From Cupriavidus taiwanensis (GTDB lineage: Bacteria; Pseudomonadota; Gammaproteobacteria; Burkholderiales; Burkholderiaceae), in assembly GCF_900249755.1 (NCBI RefSeq), contig NZ_LT976854.1:1197322-1261321 (forward strand): DNA of 64,000 nucleotides, given 5' to 3'. Below are positions 42,761 to 51,030 of this stretch, one piece after another (within the stretch, counting starts at the first letter, position 1; every line of letters starts with the position of its first letter). The position numbers and the translations under genes are program-made. The notes beneath the pieces were generated by a model. That model worked only from the letters and a program-made list of their open reading frames with translations. It did no database searches and had not been told where the DNA came from.

Positions 42761-44785
42761 ATGCGCCGGCACACGGCACGTCGCCCTACCCATTCCATGA
42801 CAAGACGCCCCGACGATCCGCAACCCCTGGCCGGAAACGCCGACAGCTCCCTGGCCCATCCCCTCCAGGCCGGCGGCCCGGACCACCCGAACGCCGCGGA
42901 TACGCCCTACCGGACGCTGGTGGAATCCGTCCAGGACTACGCCATCTTCACGCTCGACGTGGACGGCCATGTCTCGAGCTGGAACAAGGGCGCGGCCCGC
43001 ATCAAGGGGTACCGGCGCGAGGAGATCCTGGGCAAGCATTTCTCGCAGTTCTATACGCCCGACGCGGTGGCGCGGCGCTGGCCCGACGCCGAGCTGAAGG
43101 CGGCCGCCGAACTGGGCCGCTTCGAGGACGAGGGCTGGCGCGTGCGCAAGGACGGCAGCCGCTTCTGGGCCAACGTCGTCATCACCGCCTTGCGCGACCC
43201 CGACGGCCGGCTGATCGGCTTCGGCAAGGTCACGCGCGACCTGACCGAGCAGCGCCGCGCCGCCGAGGCGCTGCGCCAGAGCGAAGAATCGCTGCGCCTG
43301 CTGGTCGAGGGCGTCAAGGACTACGCGATCTTCATGCTCGATCGGGGCGGCCATATCGTCAGCTGGAATGCGGGCGCGTCGTATATCAAGGGCTACCGCC
43401 GCGACGAGATCATCGGCCGCCATTTCTCGCTGTTCTATCCGCAGGAAGACCTCGCCGCGGGCAAGCCGGCGCGGCACCTGGACCTGGCCCGCCGCGCCGG
43501 GCGCATCGAGGACGAGGGCTGGCGCGTGCGCAAGGACGGCTCGCTGTTCTGGGCCAATGTCACGCTGACCGCCGTCTACGACGATGCCCGCGCGCTGCGC
43601 GGCTTTGCCAAGGTCACGCGCGACATGAGCGAACGCCGCCGCCGCGAGGAACTGGAACGCTCCAGCCAGCGCCTGAACGAATTCCTCGCCACGCTTTCGC
43701 ACGAGCTGCGCAATCCGCTGGCGCCGGTGCGCAGCGCGCTGACCGCGATGCGGCTGGCACCCGGCGACGGCGCGCTGGCCAACCAGAGCCTGGCCCTGAT
43801 CGAGCGCCAGGTGACGCACCTGAGCCGGCTGGTGGACGACCTGCTCGATATCGGGCGCATCACCTCCGGCCGGATCGAGCTGCGCACCGCGCCGGTCGAT
43901 TTCAACGAGATCATTGCGCTGGCGCTGGAGGGCGCGCGCCCGGCGCTCGACGCCAAGGCCCAGCGCGTGGACCTGCAGGGCTGGTCCGGCACCCTGCGCA
44001 TGGATGCGGACAAGACCCGGCTGGTGCAGGTGATGCAAAACCTGGTGCTCAATGCGTCGAAGTTCTCACCGCCCGGCACGGTGGTGACGATCACCACCGC
44101 CGTGCAGCACCGTACCCTCGAAGTGCGCGTCACCGACCAGGGCCGCGGCATCTCGCCGCATGCCATTGAGGAAATCTTCCAGCTGTTCGTGCAGGAAAGC
44201 CGGCCCGGCACCGATGTCCATGGCGGGCTGGGCATCGGCCTGTCGCTGTGCCGCTCGCTGGTGGAGCTGCACGGCGGCACCATCGCCGCCAGCAGTGCCG
44301 GGCCGGGCCTGGGCAGCACCTTCACGGTACGCCTGCCGCTGCCGGCCGCGCGCCAGTCCGACAGCCCGCACGGCGCCGCCGCGCCGCCGGCCGACCCGGC
44401 CAGGCCCGAGGTGCGGGTACAGCGCATCCTGCTGGTCGACGACAACCGCGACGCCGCCGACAGCCTGGCGATGCTGCTCGAGATGTGCGGCCACGAGGTC
44501 ACCATTGCCTACGACGGCGCCGAAGCCCTGCACGTGGCGCCGCGCTGCCGCCCGCATATCGCGCTGATCGACCTGGCCATGCCCGGCATGGACGGCTATG
44601 AAGTGGTGCGCGCCATGCGCGGCGTCGCCGGCACCGAAGCCACCCGCTTCGTCGCGCTGACCGGCTTCGGCCAGCCGGCCGACCGCCAGCATACCGAGGC
44701 GGCCGGCTTCGATGCGCACCTGGTCAAGCCGGTGGAGCTGGAAACCCTGTTCGGCACCATCGCGCAGCTGCGCCAGCCAGACTGA
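42761..44785 (+). CDS. hybrid sensor histidine kinase, PAS-PAS-HisKA-HATPase-REC
   Basis: 674 residues. Two nearly duplicate PAS domains (each with YAIF-LD, SSWNKGAARIKGYRREEILG or SWNAGASYIKGYRRDEIIG, and FWANV), HisKA with ATLSHELRNPLAPVRSAL. The ATPase has QNLVLNASKFSPPG (N box) and GRGISPH...GGLGIGLSL (G boxes). A C-terminal receiver carries ILLVDDNRDAADSLAML, IDLAMPGMDGYE with the phospho-Asp, and a Lys in LVKPVELE. No membrane segment, so it senses a cytosolic cue. ATG at 42761 has AGGA nearby; 42797 is an alternative. Divergent from the FNR operon. Confidence 0.92.
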   Translation: MRRHTARRPTHSMTRRPDDPQPLAGNADSSLAHPLQAGGPDHPNAADTPYRTLVESVQDYAIFTLDVDGHVSSWNKGAARIKGYRREEILGKHFSQFYTPDAVARRWPDAELKAAAELGRFEDEGWRVRKDGSRFWANVVITALRDPDGRLIGFGKVTRDLTEQRRAAEALRQSEESLRLLVEGVKDYAIFMLDRGGHIVSWNAGASYIKGYRRDEIIGRHFSLFYPQEDLAAGKPARHLDLARRAGRIEDEGWRVRKDGSLFWANVTLTAVYDDARALRGFAKVTRDMSERRRREELERSSQRLNEFLATLSHELRNPLAPVRSALTAMRLAPGDGALANQSLALIERQVTHLSRLVDDLLDIGRITSGRIELRTAPVDFNEIIALALEGARPALDAKAQRVDLQGWSGTLRMDADKTRLVQVMQNLVLNASKFSPPGTVVTITTAVQHRTLEVRVTDQGRGISPHAIEEIFQLFVQESRPGTDVHGGLGIGLSLCRSLVELHGGTIAASSAGPGLGSTFTVRLPLPAARQSDSPHGAAAPPADPARPEVRVQRILLVDDNRDAADSLAMLLEMCGHEVTIAYDGAEALHVAPRCRPHIALIDLAMPGMDGYEVVRAMRGVAGTEATRFVALTGFGQPADRQHTEAAGFDAHLVKPVELETLFGTIAQLRQPD

Positions 44786-44899
44786 CCGCCGGGCCCGCCG
44801 GGCCCGAACCCGGCCTTCGCCAATCCCGAACCCGCGCGCCGCGCCGCTGCGACACACTGACGCCCGTTCCATCGCAACAGACACAGAAAGGAGACAGCG

Positions 44900-45880
44900 A
44901 TGCAGGGTTGGATCAGGCGTGCGGCCACAGGGCTGCTGTTTGCATGCGCGGCGATGGCCGCCGGCACCGCGCTGGCGGACTACCCCGACAAGCCGGTGCG
45001 GCTGGTGGTGCCGTTCCCGCCGGGCGGGGCCACCGACCTGCTGGCGCGCGAGATCGGCAACGCGCTGTCGGCGCGGCTGCAGCAGCCGGTGGTGATCGAC
45101 AACCGTCCCGGCGCCGGCGGCAACCTGGCGGCGATCGCCGTGGCGCGCGCGCCGGCCGACGGCTATACGCTGCTGTTCGGCACCTTCGGCTCGCTGGCGG
45201 TGAACAAGAGCCTCTATGACAAGCCCGGCTACGACCCGCTCCGGGACTTCGCGCCGGTGGCATCGGTGGCCTACCTGCCTAACGTGCTGGTGGTGCATCC
45301 GAGCGTGCCCGCGCGCACCGTGCCGGAACTGCTGGCGCTGGCGCGCAAGGAGCCCGGCAGGCTGACCTACGGCTCGTTCGGCAACGGCTCGTCGTCGCAC
45401 CTGGCGGGCGAGCTGTTCACGCACCTGGCCGGTGTGAACATCACGCATATTCCGTACAAGGGCAGCGCCGCGTCGATGACCGACCTGATCGGCGGGCGCA
45501 TCACCATGATGTTCGACAGCGTCTCGACGGCGCTGCCGTATATCCGCGACAAGCGCGTGCGCGCGCTGGCGGTGACCACGCAGAAGCCGTCCGACCAGCT
45601 GCCCGGCGTGCCCACGCTGGCCGCCGCCGGCGTGCCCGGCTACGAACTGACCGCGTGGTTCGGCGTGGCCGCGCCGGCGGGCACGCCCAAGGCCGTGATC
45701 GACCGCCTCAACGGCGAAATCGTCGCCGCGCTGAAGCAGCCGGACCTGGCCGGCAAGCTGGCCAGCCAGGGCACAGTGCCGTTCCCGGCAACGCCGGCGC
45801 AGTTCGGCAGCTATATCCGCGCGCAGTACGACAAGTGGGACGGGCTGATCAAGTCCGCCAATATCAAGCTGGATAACTGA
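44900..45880 (+). CDS. Bug-family periplasmic solute-binding protein
   Basis: 326 residues. Signal peptide (MQGWIRRAATGLLFACAAMA, cut near ALAD), mature DYPDKPVRLVVPFPPGGATD, DNRPGAGGNLAAIAVARAPA and ADGYTLLFGTFGSLAVNKSL, all standard Bug features. AAAGGAGACAGCG gives a strong ribosome site. No TctAB genes nearby. It converges on an IclR pair (9-base gap). Confidence 0.93.
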   Translation: MQGWIRRAATGLLFACAAMAAGTALADYPDKPVRLVVPFPPGGATDLLAREIGNALSARLQQPVVIDNRPGAGGNLAAIAVARAPADGYTLLFGTFGSLAVNKSLYDKPGYDPLRDFAPVASVAYLPNVLVVHPSVPARTVPELLALARKEPGRLTYGSFGNGSSSHLAGELFTHLAGVNITHIPYKGSAASMTDLIGGRITMMFDSVSTALPYIRDKRVRALAVTTQKPSDQLPGVPTLAAAGVPGYELTAWFGVAAPAGTPKAVIDRLNGEIVAALKQPDLAGKLASQGTVPFPATPAQFGSYIRAQYDKWDGLIKSANIKLDN

Positions 45881-45889
45881 CGGCTGGCC

Positions 45890-46747
45890 TCAGGCCGCAT
45901 CCGGCGCGCCGAAGCGCCACGACAGCCGCGCCGCCGCCTGCCGCACCAGCGCGGCGGTGGCGCCTTCGGTGCTGCTGTCGAAGCTGCCGCTGGAGCCCAT
46001 CACCGCGATCACCAGCGCCAGGCTGCCGGTGTGGTCGAACACCGGTGCGGCCAGCGTGTCGATGCCCGGCACCGGGTGGCTCAGCGCATGGTCGATGCGC
46101 GCCGCGCGCACCTGCGCCAGCCGCGCGGCGTAGGACGGCGCCAGCTTGCCGCCGGGCCCGAACACCTTGTCTGCGGCCGCGCCCGCCATGCGCAGCGCAT
46201 CGTTCTGCAGCAGTCCCGCCAGCACGTTGGCCGGCAGGTGCGCCGCCACGGTGCGGCCGATGGCGGTGTGGACCAGCGACAGCACCGTGCCCACGCGCAG
46301 GCTCACATGCTGCGGCCGCGCCGACTCCTCCAGCCGCACCACGGTCGGCCCCAGCGGCCCCAGCACCGCCATGGCCACGCTCAGGCCCGTGCTTCCGGCC
46401 AGCTCGATCACTTCCGGTTCGGCCTCGCGCGTCGGCGACAAGCGCTGCAGCGCGATCAGCCCCAGTTCCAGCGCCAGCGGCCCGCACACGTAGTTGCCGG
46501 CGGCATCGCGCGCCAGCAGCCCGGTCTTCTGCAGGCTGACCAGGTGCGGGAACGCCTTCGCCGCCGGCATGCCCGCGGCCAGCGCCAGGTCGCGCAGCGG
46601 CAGCGGCCGCCCCGCGGCCACCAGCGCGCCGAGCAGCTGGCCGGTGCTGTCGAGCGACTGGATGCCGCGCTGCGGCTTGCCGCCGTCGAGGTCCGGCGGG
46701 GTTTCGCTCACGTCTTTCACGTCTTTCACGTCGCTCACTTTGCTCAT
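45890..46747 (-). CDS. IclR-family transcriptional regulator (second of two)
   Basis: 285 residues. Winged helix (GIQSLDSTGQLLGALVAAGR, LRDLALAAGMPAAKAFPHLV, LQKTGLLARD) then the IclR effector domain (LSVAMAVLGPLGPTVVRLEE, VGTVLSLVHTAIGRTVAAHL, GIDTLAAPVFDHTGSLALVI). Near the start, VKDVKDVS comes from a nine-base DNA repeat. The ATG overlaps the stop of the other IclR gene (ATGA), so the two are made together. Role: probably control of the metallo-hydrolase/hydroxylase operon or of the Bug gene. Confidence 0.9.
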   Translation of the reverse strand: MSKVSDVKDVKDVSETPPDLDGGKPQRGIQSLDSTGQLLGALVAAGRPLPLRDLALAAGMPAAKAFPHLVSLQKTGLLARDAAGNYVCGPLALELGLIALQRLSPTREAEPEVIELAGSTGLSVAMAVLGPLGPTVVRLEESARPQHVSLRVGTVLSLVHTAIGRTVAAHLPANVLAGLLQNDALRMAGAAADKVFGPGGKLAPSYAARLAQVRAARIDHALSHPVPGIDTLAAPVFDHTGSLALVIAVMGSSGSFDSSTEGATAALVRQAAARLSWRFGAPDAA

Positions 46748-47550
46748 GCCGGGTCACCGCCCGGTTCGCGCAGCGCCGCGCCGATCTGCGCGCCCGCCGC
46801 CAGCAGCGCCCGCGCCGCCGCGCCGTGCCAGTCGACATCGATGGCGCCGGTCGATCCCACCAGCGTCAGCACCAGCCGCAGCGCGCCGGCGCCGTCCAGC
46901 ACCGGCACGCTGAGGCTGCTGACCGCGGGGCTGGGCGCATCGATGCTGCGCTCGATGCCGCGCGCGCGGATTTCCGCCAGCCTGGCGCTGAACGCGGCCA
47001 GGTCCGCCTTGGTGGCGTCCGGCTGCTGCGCGTGCCACAACGGCTGCCACTGCGCCGGCGGCTGGAACGCGCAGAACACGCGGCCGGTGGCGGTGGCGGC
47101 CAGCGCCATCACCGTGCCCACGTGCAGGTTGACGTGCAGCGGCGCGCTGGCCGGCACATAGCGCACGATGGTCGGCCCCTGCGGCCCGGCCAGGCAGATC
47201 GCCACGCTGCAGCCCAGCGCCTGTGCCAGCGCGTCGGCGCGCGGCAGTGCGGCGCGCCAGGCGGCGTCCTGCTCCAGGTGCAGCAGGCCCAGGCGCAGCG
47301 ACAGCGGTCCGGGCTCGTAGCGGCCGGACAGGTGGTCGCGCTTGATCAGGCCCAGCCGCGCCAGGCTGACCAGATAGGCATGCGCCTGCGCCGGCGCCAG
47401 TTGCGCGGCGTCGGCCAGCGCCGCCAGCGGCATCGGCACGCGCGCCGCGGCCAGCGCCGCGAGCAGGCGCGCGCCCACCTCCACGCTCTGGATGCCGCGC
47501 TGCGCCTTGTCGGCACGCGCCGCCGGCGTTGCCGCCCTGGGTCTGGCCAT
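46744..47550 (-). CDS. IclR-family transcriptional regulator (first of two)
   Basis: 268 residues from the ATG at 47550 (AGGA six bases upstream). Winged helix: GIQSVEVGARLLAALAAARV, LADAAQLAPAQAHAYLVSLA; effector domain with SVAICLAGPQGPTIVRYVPA, HVGTVMALAATATGRVFCAF. It lies 313 bases from the divergent operon starting at 47864 and is the first gene of an IclR pair. It is recognisably related to the second IclR gene, likely an old duplication. Confidence 0.9.
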   Translation of the reverse strand: MARPRAATPAARADKAQRGIQSVEVGARLLAALAAARVPMPLAALADAAQLAPAQAHAYLVSLARLGLIKRDHLSGRYEPGPLSLRLGLLHLEQDAAWRAALPRADALAQALGCSVAICLAGPQGPTIVRYVPASAPLHVNLHVGTVMALAATATGRVFCAFQPPAQWQPLWHAQQPDATKADLAAFSARLAEIRARGIERSIDAPSPAVSSLSVPVLDGAGALRLVLTLVGSTGAIDVDWHGAAARALLAAGAQIGAALREPGGDPA

Positions 47551-47863
47551 TCGCGTCCTGTGAGATCGGAAAACCCGGATATTAATCGAACGTCTCCCCG
47601 ATTCGCCCGCATGCGGGTTTACCCCAGCTTCGATGCGACCATCCGGGTCGATCCAATTATTTGTCATAGACGAATCATTTCGCTATTGATTAATTCAACG
47701 ACCTTTCCTAAGATGGCATTACCCCGTCGCGACACGGCAGACCCGCCGTGCCACAACCGGAAATCCATACGAACGGGGGCGAGACAGCCAGCGCCATGCC
47801 GCGTGCATCACCGGGCCTCCCCCGGGCTTGCCGTCCTGCCCTCCCACAAAAGGAAAAGACGCC
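47551..47863. other. divergent control region of the IclR pair and MBL-hydroxylase operon
   Basis: 313 bases without a gene. The left 30-160 bases are AT-rich for this genome (47570-47720), with an inverted repeat TTGA-TTAAT-TCAA at 47686-47698 and CGAA-TCAT-TTCG at 47671-47682. The right part is GC-rich leader up to AAAAGGAAAAG before 47864. Confidence 0.55.
47686..47698. promoter_or_regulatory. inverted repeat TTGA-TTAAT-TCAA
   Basis: Short palindrome in the AT-rich part between the divergent IclR pair and the MBL operon, ~165 bases before the operon. Candidate IclR or promoter element; low certainty. Confidence 0.3.
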
Positions 47864-48823
47864 ATGTCCAAGGCATTCGCATCGCAGGCCGACCTGGAAG
47901 CCAAGCAGATCACCTTCACCCAGCTGTCCGACAACGCGTGGGCCTATACCGCCGAGGGCGATCCCAACTCCGGCGTCGTCATCGGCGACGACGGCGTGCT
48001 GATCGTCGACACCACGGCCACCCCCGCGATGGCGCAGGACCTGATCGCGCGCATCCGCACCATCACCGACAAGCCGATCAAGTACGTGGTGCTGTCGCAC
48101 TACCACGCCGTGCGCGTGCTCGGCGCATCGGCCTACTTTGCCGAGGGCGCGCAGCAGGTCATCGCCAGCCGCGGCACCTACGAGATGATCGTCGAGCGCG
48201 GCGAGGCCGACATGAAGTCCGAGATCGAACGCTTCCCGCGCCTGTTCGCCGGCGTGGAGACGGTGCCCGGCCTGACCTGGCCGACGCTGGTGTTCGAAAA
48301 AGAGATCACCCTGTTCCTGGGCAAGCTGGAAGTGCGCATCGCCCACCTGGGCTCGGGCCACACCAAGGGCGACACGGTGGTCTGGCTGCCGCAGCAGAAG
48401 GTGCTGTTCTCGGGCGACCTGGTCGAGTACGACGCCGCCTGCTACTGCGGCGACGCGCAACTGGCCGAATGGCCCGCCACGCTGGATGCGCTGCAGGCGC
48501 TGAACCCCGAGAAGCTGGTGCCCGGCCGCGGCCCCGCGCTGACCACGCCCGAAGACGTGAAGAAGGGCATTGCCTACACCAAGGACTTCGTCACCACGCT
48601 GTTCAAGTCCGGCCAGGAAGCGGTGGCGGAAAAGCTCGACCTGAAGGCGGCGATGGCGCATACGCGCCGCGCCATGGACCCCAAGTTCGGCCACGTCTTT
48701 ATCTACGAGCACTGCCTGCCCTTCGATGTGTCGCGCGCCTATGACGAGGCCAGCGGCATGCGCCATCCGCGCATCTGGACCGCGCAGCGCGACCAGGAAA
48801 TGTGGGCCGCGCTGCAGGACTGA
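47864..48823 (+). CDS. metallo-beta-lactamase-fold hydrolase with altered HxHxDH motif
   Basis: 319 residues. MBL fold: NSGVVIGDDGVLIVDTTATP, IKYVVLSHYHAVRVLGASAY, HLGSGHTKGDTVVWLPQQKV, VLFSGDLVEYDAACYCGDAQ. The canonical HxHxDH is HYHAVR: the two first His are kept but the Asp-His pair is replaced by Val-Arg, while later His/Asp ligands (SGHTKGD, SGDLV) remain. Such changes occur in some lineages and leave perhaps one metal site. Ribosome site AAAAGGAAAAG. First gene of an operon with a flavoprotein hydroxylase, a DUF2783 protein and an MFS transporter. Confidence 0.88.
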   Translation: MSKAFASQADLEAKQITFTQLSDNAWAYTAEGDPNSGVVIGDDGVLIVDTTATPAMAQDLIARIRTITDKPIKYVVLSHYHAVRVLGASAYFAEGAQQVIASRGTYEMIVERGEADMKSEIERFPRLFAGVETVPGLTWPTLVFEKEITLFLGKLEVRIAHLGSGHTKGDTVVWLPQQKVLFSGDLVEYDAACYCGDAQLAEWPATLDALQALNPEKLVPGRGPALTTPEDVKKGIAYTKDFVTTLFKSGQEAVAEKLDLKAAMAHTRRAMDPKFGHVFIYEHCLPFDVSRAYDEASGMRHPRIWTAQRDQEMWAALQD

Positions 48824-48882
48824 CGCCGGCACACCAGCAAGCCATCGCACAACAGAGCTTTACAGGTGGAGGAGACACAAGC

Positions 48883-50622
48883 ATGAGCAGCATCGACTAC
48901 CAGCGGCTGTCGTTCGCATACCAGCCCTGCGCGGAACAGCAGCGCGCCGGGCAATCCGCTGAGGCCGCGCCCGCGGCGGTGCATCCGGTGGTGGTGGTCG
49001 GGGCCGGCCCGGTCGGGCTGGCCACCGCCATCGACCTGGCGCAACGCGGCGTGCGCGTGGTGCTGGTGGACGACGACTGCACCCTGTCCACGGGTTCGCG
49101 CGCGATCTGTTTTTCCAAGCGCACACTGGATATCTTCGATCGCCTGGGCTGCGGCGAGCGCATGGTCGACAAGGGCGTGCGCTGGCATGTCGGCCGGGTG
49201 TTCCTGCGCGACGAGCAGGTCTACAGCTTCGACCTGCTGCCCGACAGCGGCCACCGCCGCCCGGCCTTCATCAACCTGCAGCAGTACTACCTGGAAGGCT
49301 ACCTGCTGGAGCGCGCGCAGGCGCTGTCGAATATCGAGATCCGCTGGCACAACAAGGTGGTCGGCGTGGAAACGCGCGGCAGCGACGCCGGCGTGGTGCT
49401 GACGGTCGAGACCCCCGACGGCTGCTACCCGCTGGCCGCGCGCTACGTGGTCGCCGCCGACGGCTCGCGCAGCCCGATGCGCAAGCTGCTGGGCCTGGAC
49501 AGCAAGGGCCGGACCTTCCGCGACCGCTTCCTGATTGCCGACGTGAAAATGGAGGCGGATTTCCCCGCCGAACGCTGGTTCTGGTTCGACCCGCCGTTCC
49601 ACCCCCACCAGTCGGTGCTGCTGCACCGTCAACCTGACAACGTCTGGCGCATCGACTTCCAGCTCGGCTGGGACGCCGACCCGGTGCTGGAGAAATCGCC
49701 CGAGCGCGTGATCCCGCGGGTGCAGGCGCTGCTGGGCAAGGACGTAAAGTTCGAGCTGGAGTGGGTCAGCGTCTACACCTTCTCGTGCCAGCGCATGGAC
49801 AGCTTCCGCCACGGCAATATCCTGTTCGCCGGCGATGCCGCGCACGGGGTCTCGCCGTTCGGCGCGCGCGGCGCCAACAGCGGTGTCCAGGACGCCGAGA
49901 ACCTGGCGTGGAAACTGGCCTACGTGCTGCAGGGCCGTGCCTGCGACCGGCTGCTCGACACCTACGCCAGCGAGCGCGAATTCGCCGCCGACGAGAACAT
50001 CCGCAACTCCACTCGCTCGACCGACTTCATCACGCCCAAGAGCGCGGCCAGCCGCGTGTTCCGCGACGCGGTGCTGGCACTGTCCCGGCGCCATGCGTTC
50101 GCGCGCGCGCTGGTGAACAGCGGCCGGCTGTCGGTGCCGGCGGTGCTGCATGGCTCGCCGCTGAACACCGATGACGCCGCGCCGGATGCCGCCGGCAACC
50201 TGGTGCCCGGCGCGGTCTGCTGCGATGCGCCGGTGTCCGGTGCGGAGGGCGCGGGCTGGCTGCTGTCGTACCTCGGCGGCGATTTCACCTTGCTGGTGTT
50301 CGGCAATCCGGAGACCACCGATGCCGCCACGCTGGCCGAGCTGGCCGCACTGAAGCAGGCCGGCGCACCGCTGCAGCTGGTCTATGTCACCGACGCCGCG
50401 CAGCCGCCCATGACCTGCACCCACGCCACCGTGCTGCGCGACGACGAAGGCCTGGCGGCGGCGCGCTACGGCGCCGCGCCGGGCACCTGCTACCTGGTCC
50501 GCCCCGACCAGCATGTCTGCGCGCGCTGGCACCGTCCCGACCCCGCCGCGATCCGCGCCGCGCTGGCACGCGCCACCGGCGCCGACCTGCGCGCGCCGCA
50601 GCCCGGCCGCATGGCCGCCTGA
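48883..50622 (+). CDS. FAD-dependent aromatic hydroxylase (MhpA-like)
   Basis: 579 residues. FAD sites: VVVVGAGPVGLATAIDLAQR (GxGxxG), YVVAADGSRSPMRKLLGL (DG motif), and ILFAGDAAHGVSPFGARGAN (GDxxH). Intact type of class A flavoprotein monooxygenases; C-terminal thioredoxin-like domain (DFTLLVFGNPETTDA). Closest in kind to MhpA and related phenol hydroxylases; hydroxylates an aromatic ring with NADH and O2. GGAGGAGACAC ribosome site. Between the MBL hydrolase (59-base gap) and the DUF2783 gene. Confidence 0.9.
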   Translation: MSSIDYQRLSFAYQPCAEQQRAGQSAEAAPAAVHPVVVVGAGPVGLATAIDLAQRGVRVVLVDDDCTLSTGSRAICFSKRTLDIFDRLGCGERMVDKGVRWHVGRVFLRDEQVYSFDLLPDSGHRRPAFINLQQYYLEGYLLERAQALSNIEIRWHNKVVGVETRGSDAGVVLTVETPDGCYPLAARYVVAADGSRSPMRKLLGLDSKGRTFRDRFLIADVKMEADFPAERWFWFDPPFHPHQSVLLHRQPDNVWRIDFQLGWDADPVLEKSPERVIPRVQALLGKDVKFELEWVSVYTFSCQRMDSFRHGNILFAGDAAHGVSPFGARGANSGVQDAENLAWKLAYVLQGRACDRLLDTYASEREFAADENIRNSTRSTDFITPKSAASRVFRDAVLALSRRHAFARALVNSGRLSVPAVLHGSPLNTDDAAPDAAGNLVPGAVCCDAPVSGAEGAGWLLSYLGGDFTLLVFGNPETTDAATLAELAALKQAGAPLQLVYVTDAAQPPMTCTHATVLRDDEGLAAARYGAAPGTCYLVRPDQHVCARWHRPDPAAIRAALARATGADLRAPQPGRMAA

Positions 50623-50658
50623 TCGACACGGCGCCAGCCCTGCCCCACGGAGATAGCC

Positions 50659-50883
50659 ATGCCCAATCTGCTCAACACCCAGCCCAACCTGGCGCGGCCC
50701 GACGACTTCTACGAAGCGCTGATCGAGATGCATCGCGACCTCGACGAAGCCCAGAGCCAGGCCGCCAACGCGCAGCTGATCCTGCTGCTGGCCAACCATA
50801 TCGGCGACCACGACGTGCTGCTGGCGGCGATGGCCGCAGCGCGCGCGGGCGTCGTCGCCAGCACGGAGACGACGCCGGCCTGA
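50659..50883 (+). CDS. DUF2783 protein
   Basis: 74 residues with LLNTQPNLARPDDFYEALIE and QLILLLANHIGDHDVLLAAM, the DUF2783 pattern; helical, soluble. Often found beside FAD-dependent hydroxylases of this type, as here (36-base gap). Function unknown. Confidence 0.85.
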   Translation: MPNLLNTQPNLARPDDFYEALIEMHRDLDEAQSQAANAQLILLLANHIGDHDVLLAAMAAARAGVVASTETTPA

Positions 50884-51030
50884 CCGGATCGCGCGGCGCG
50901 GGCGCGGCCGGGTCCGCGCCACGCGCCTCTCTTCAAGACATCGCGGGCCAACGCGCACCAGACGCGGCCCGCTGGCGGCATCCGCCCGGCTGCCTGCCGC
51001 CGCAGCCACCACCGCACGGAGACAACATCG

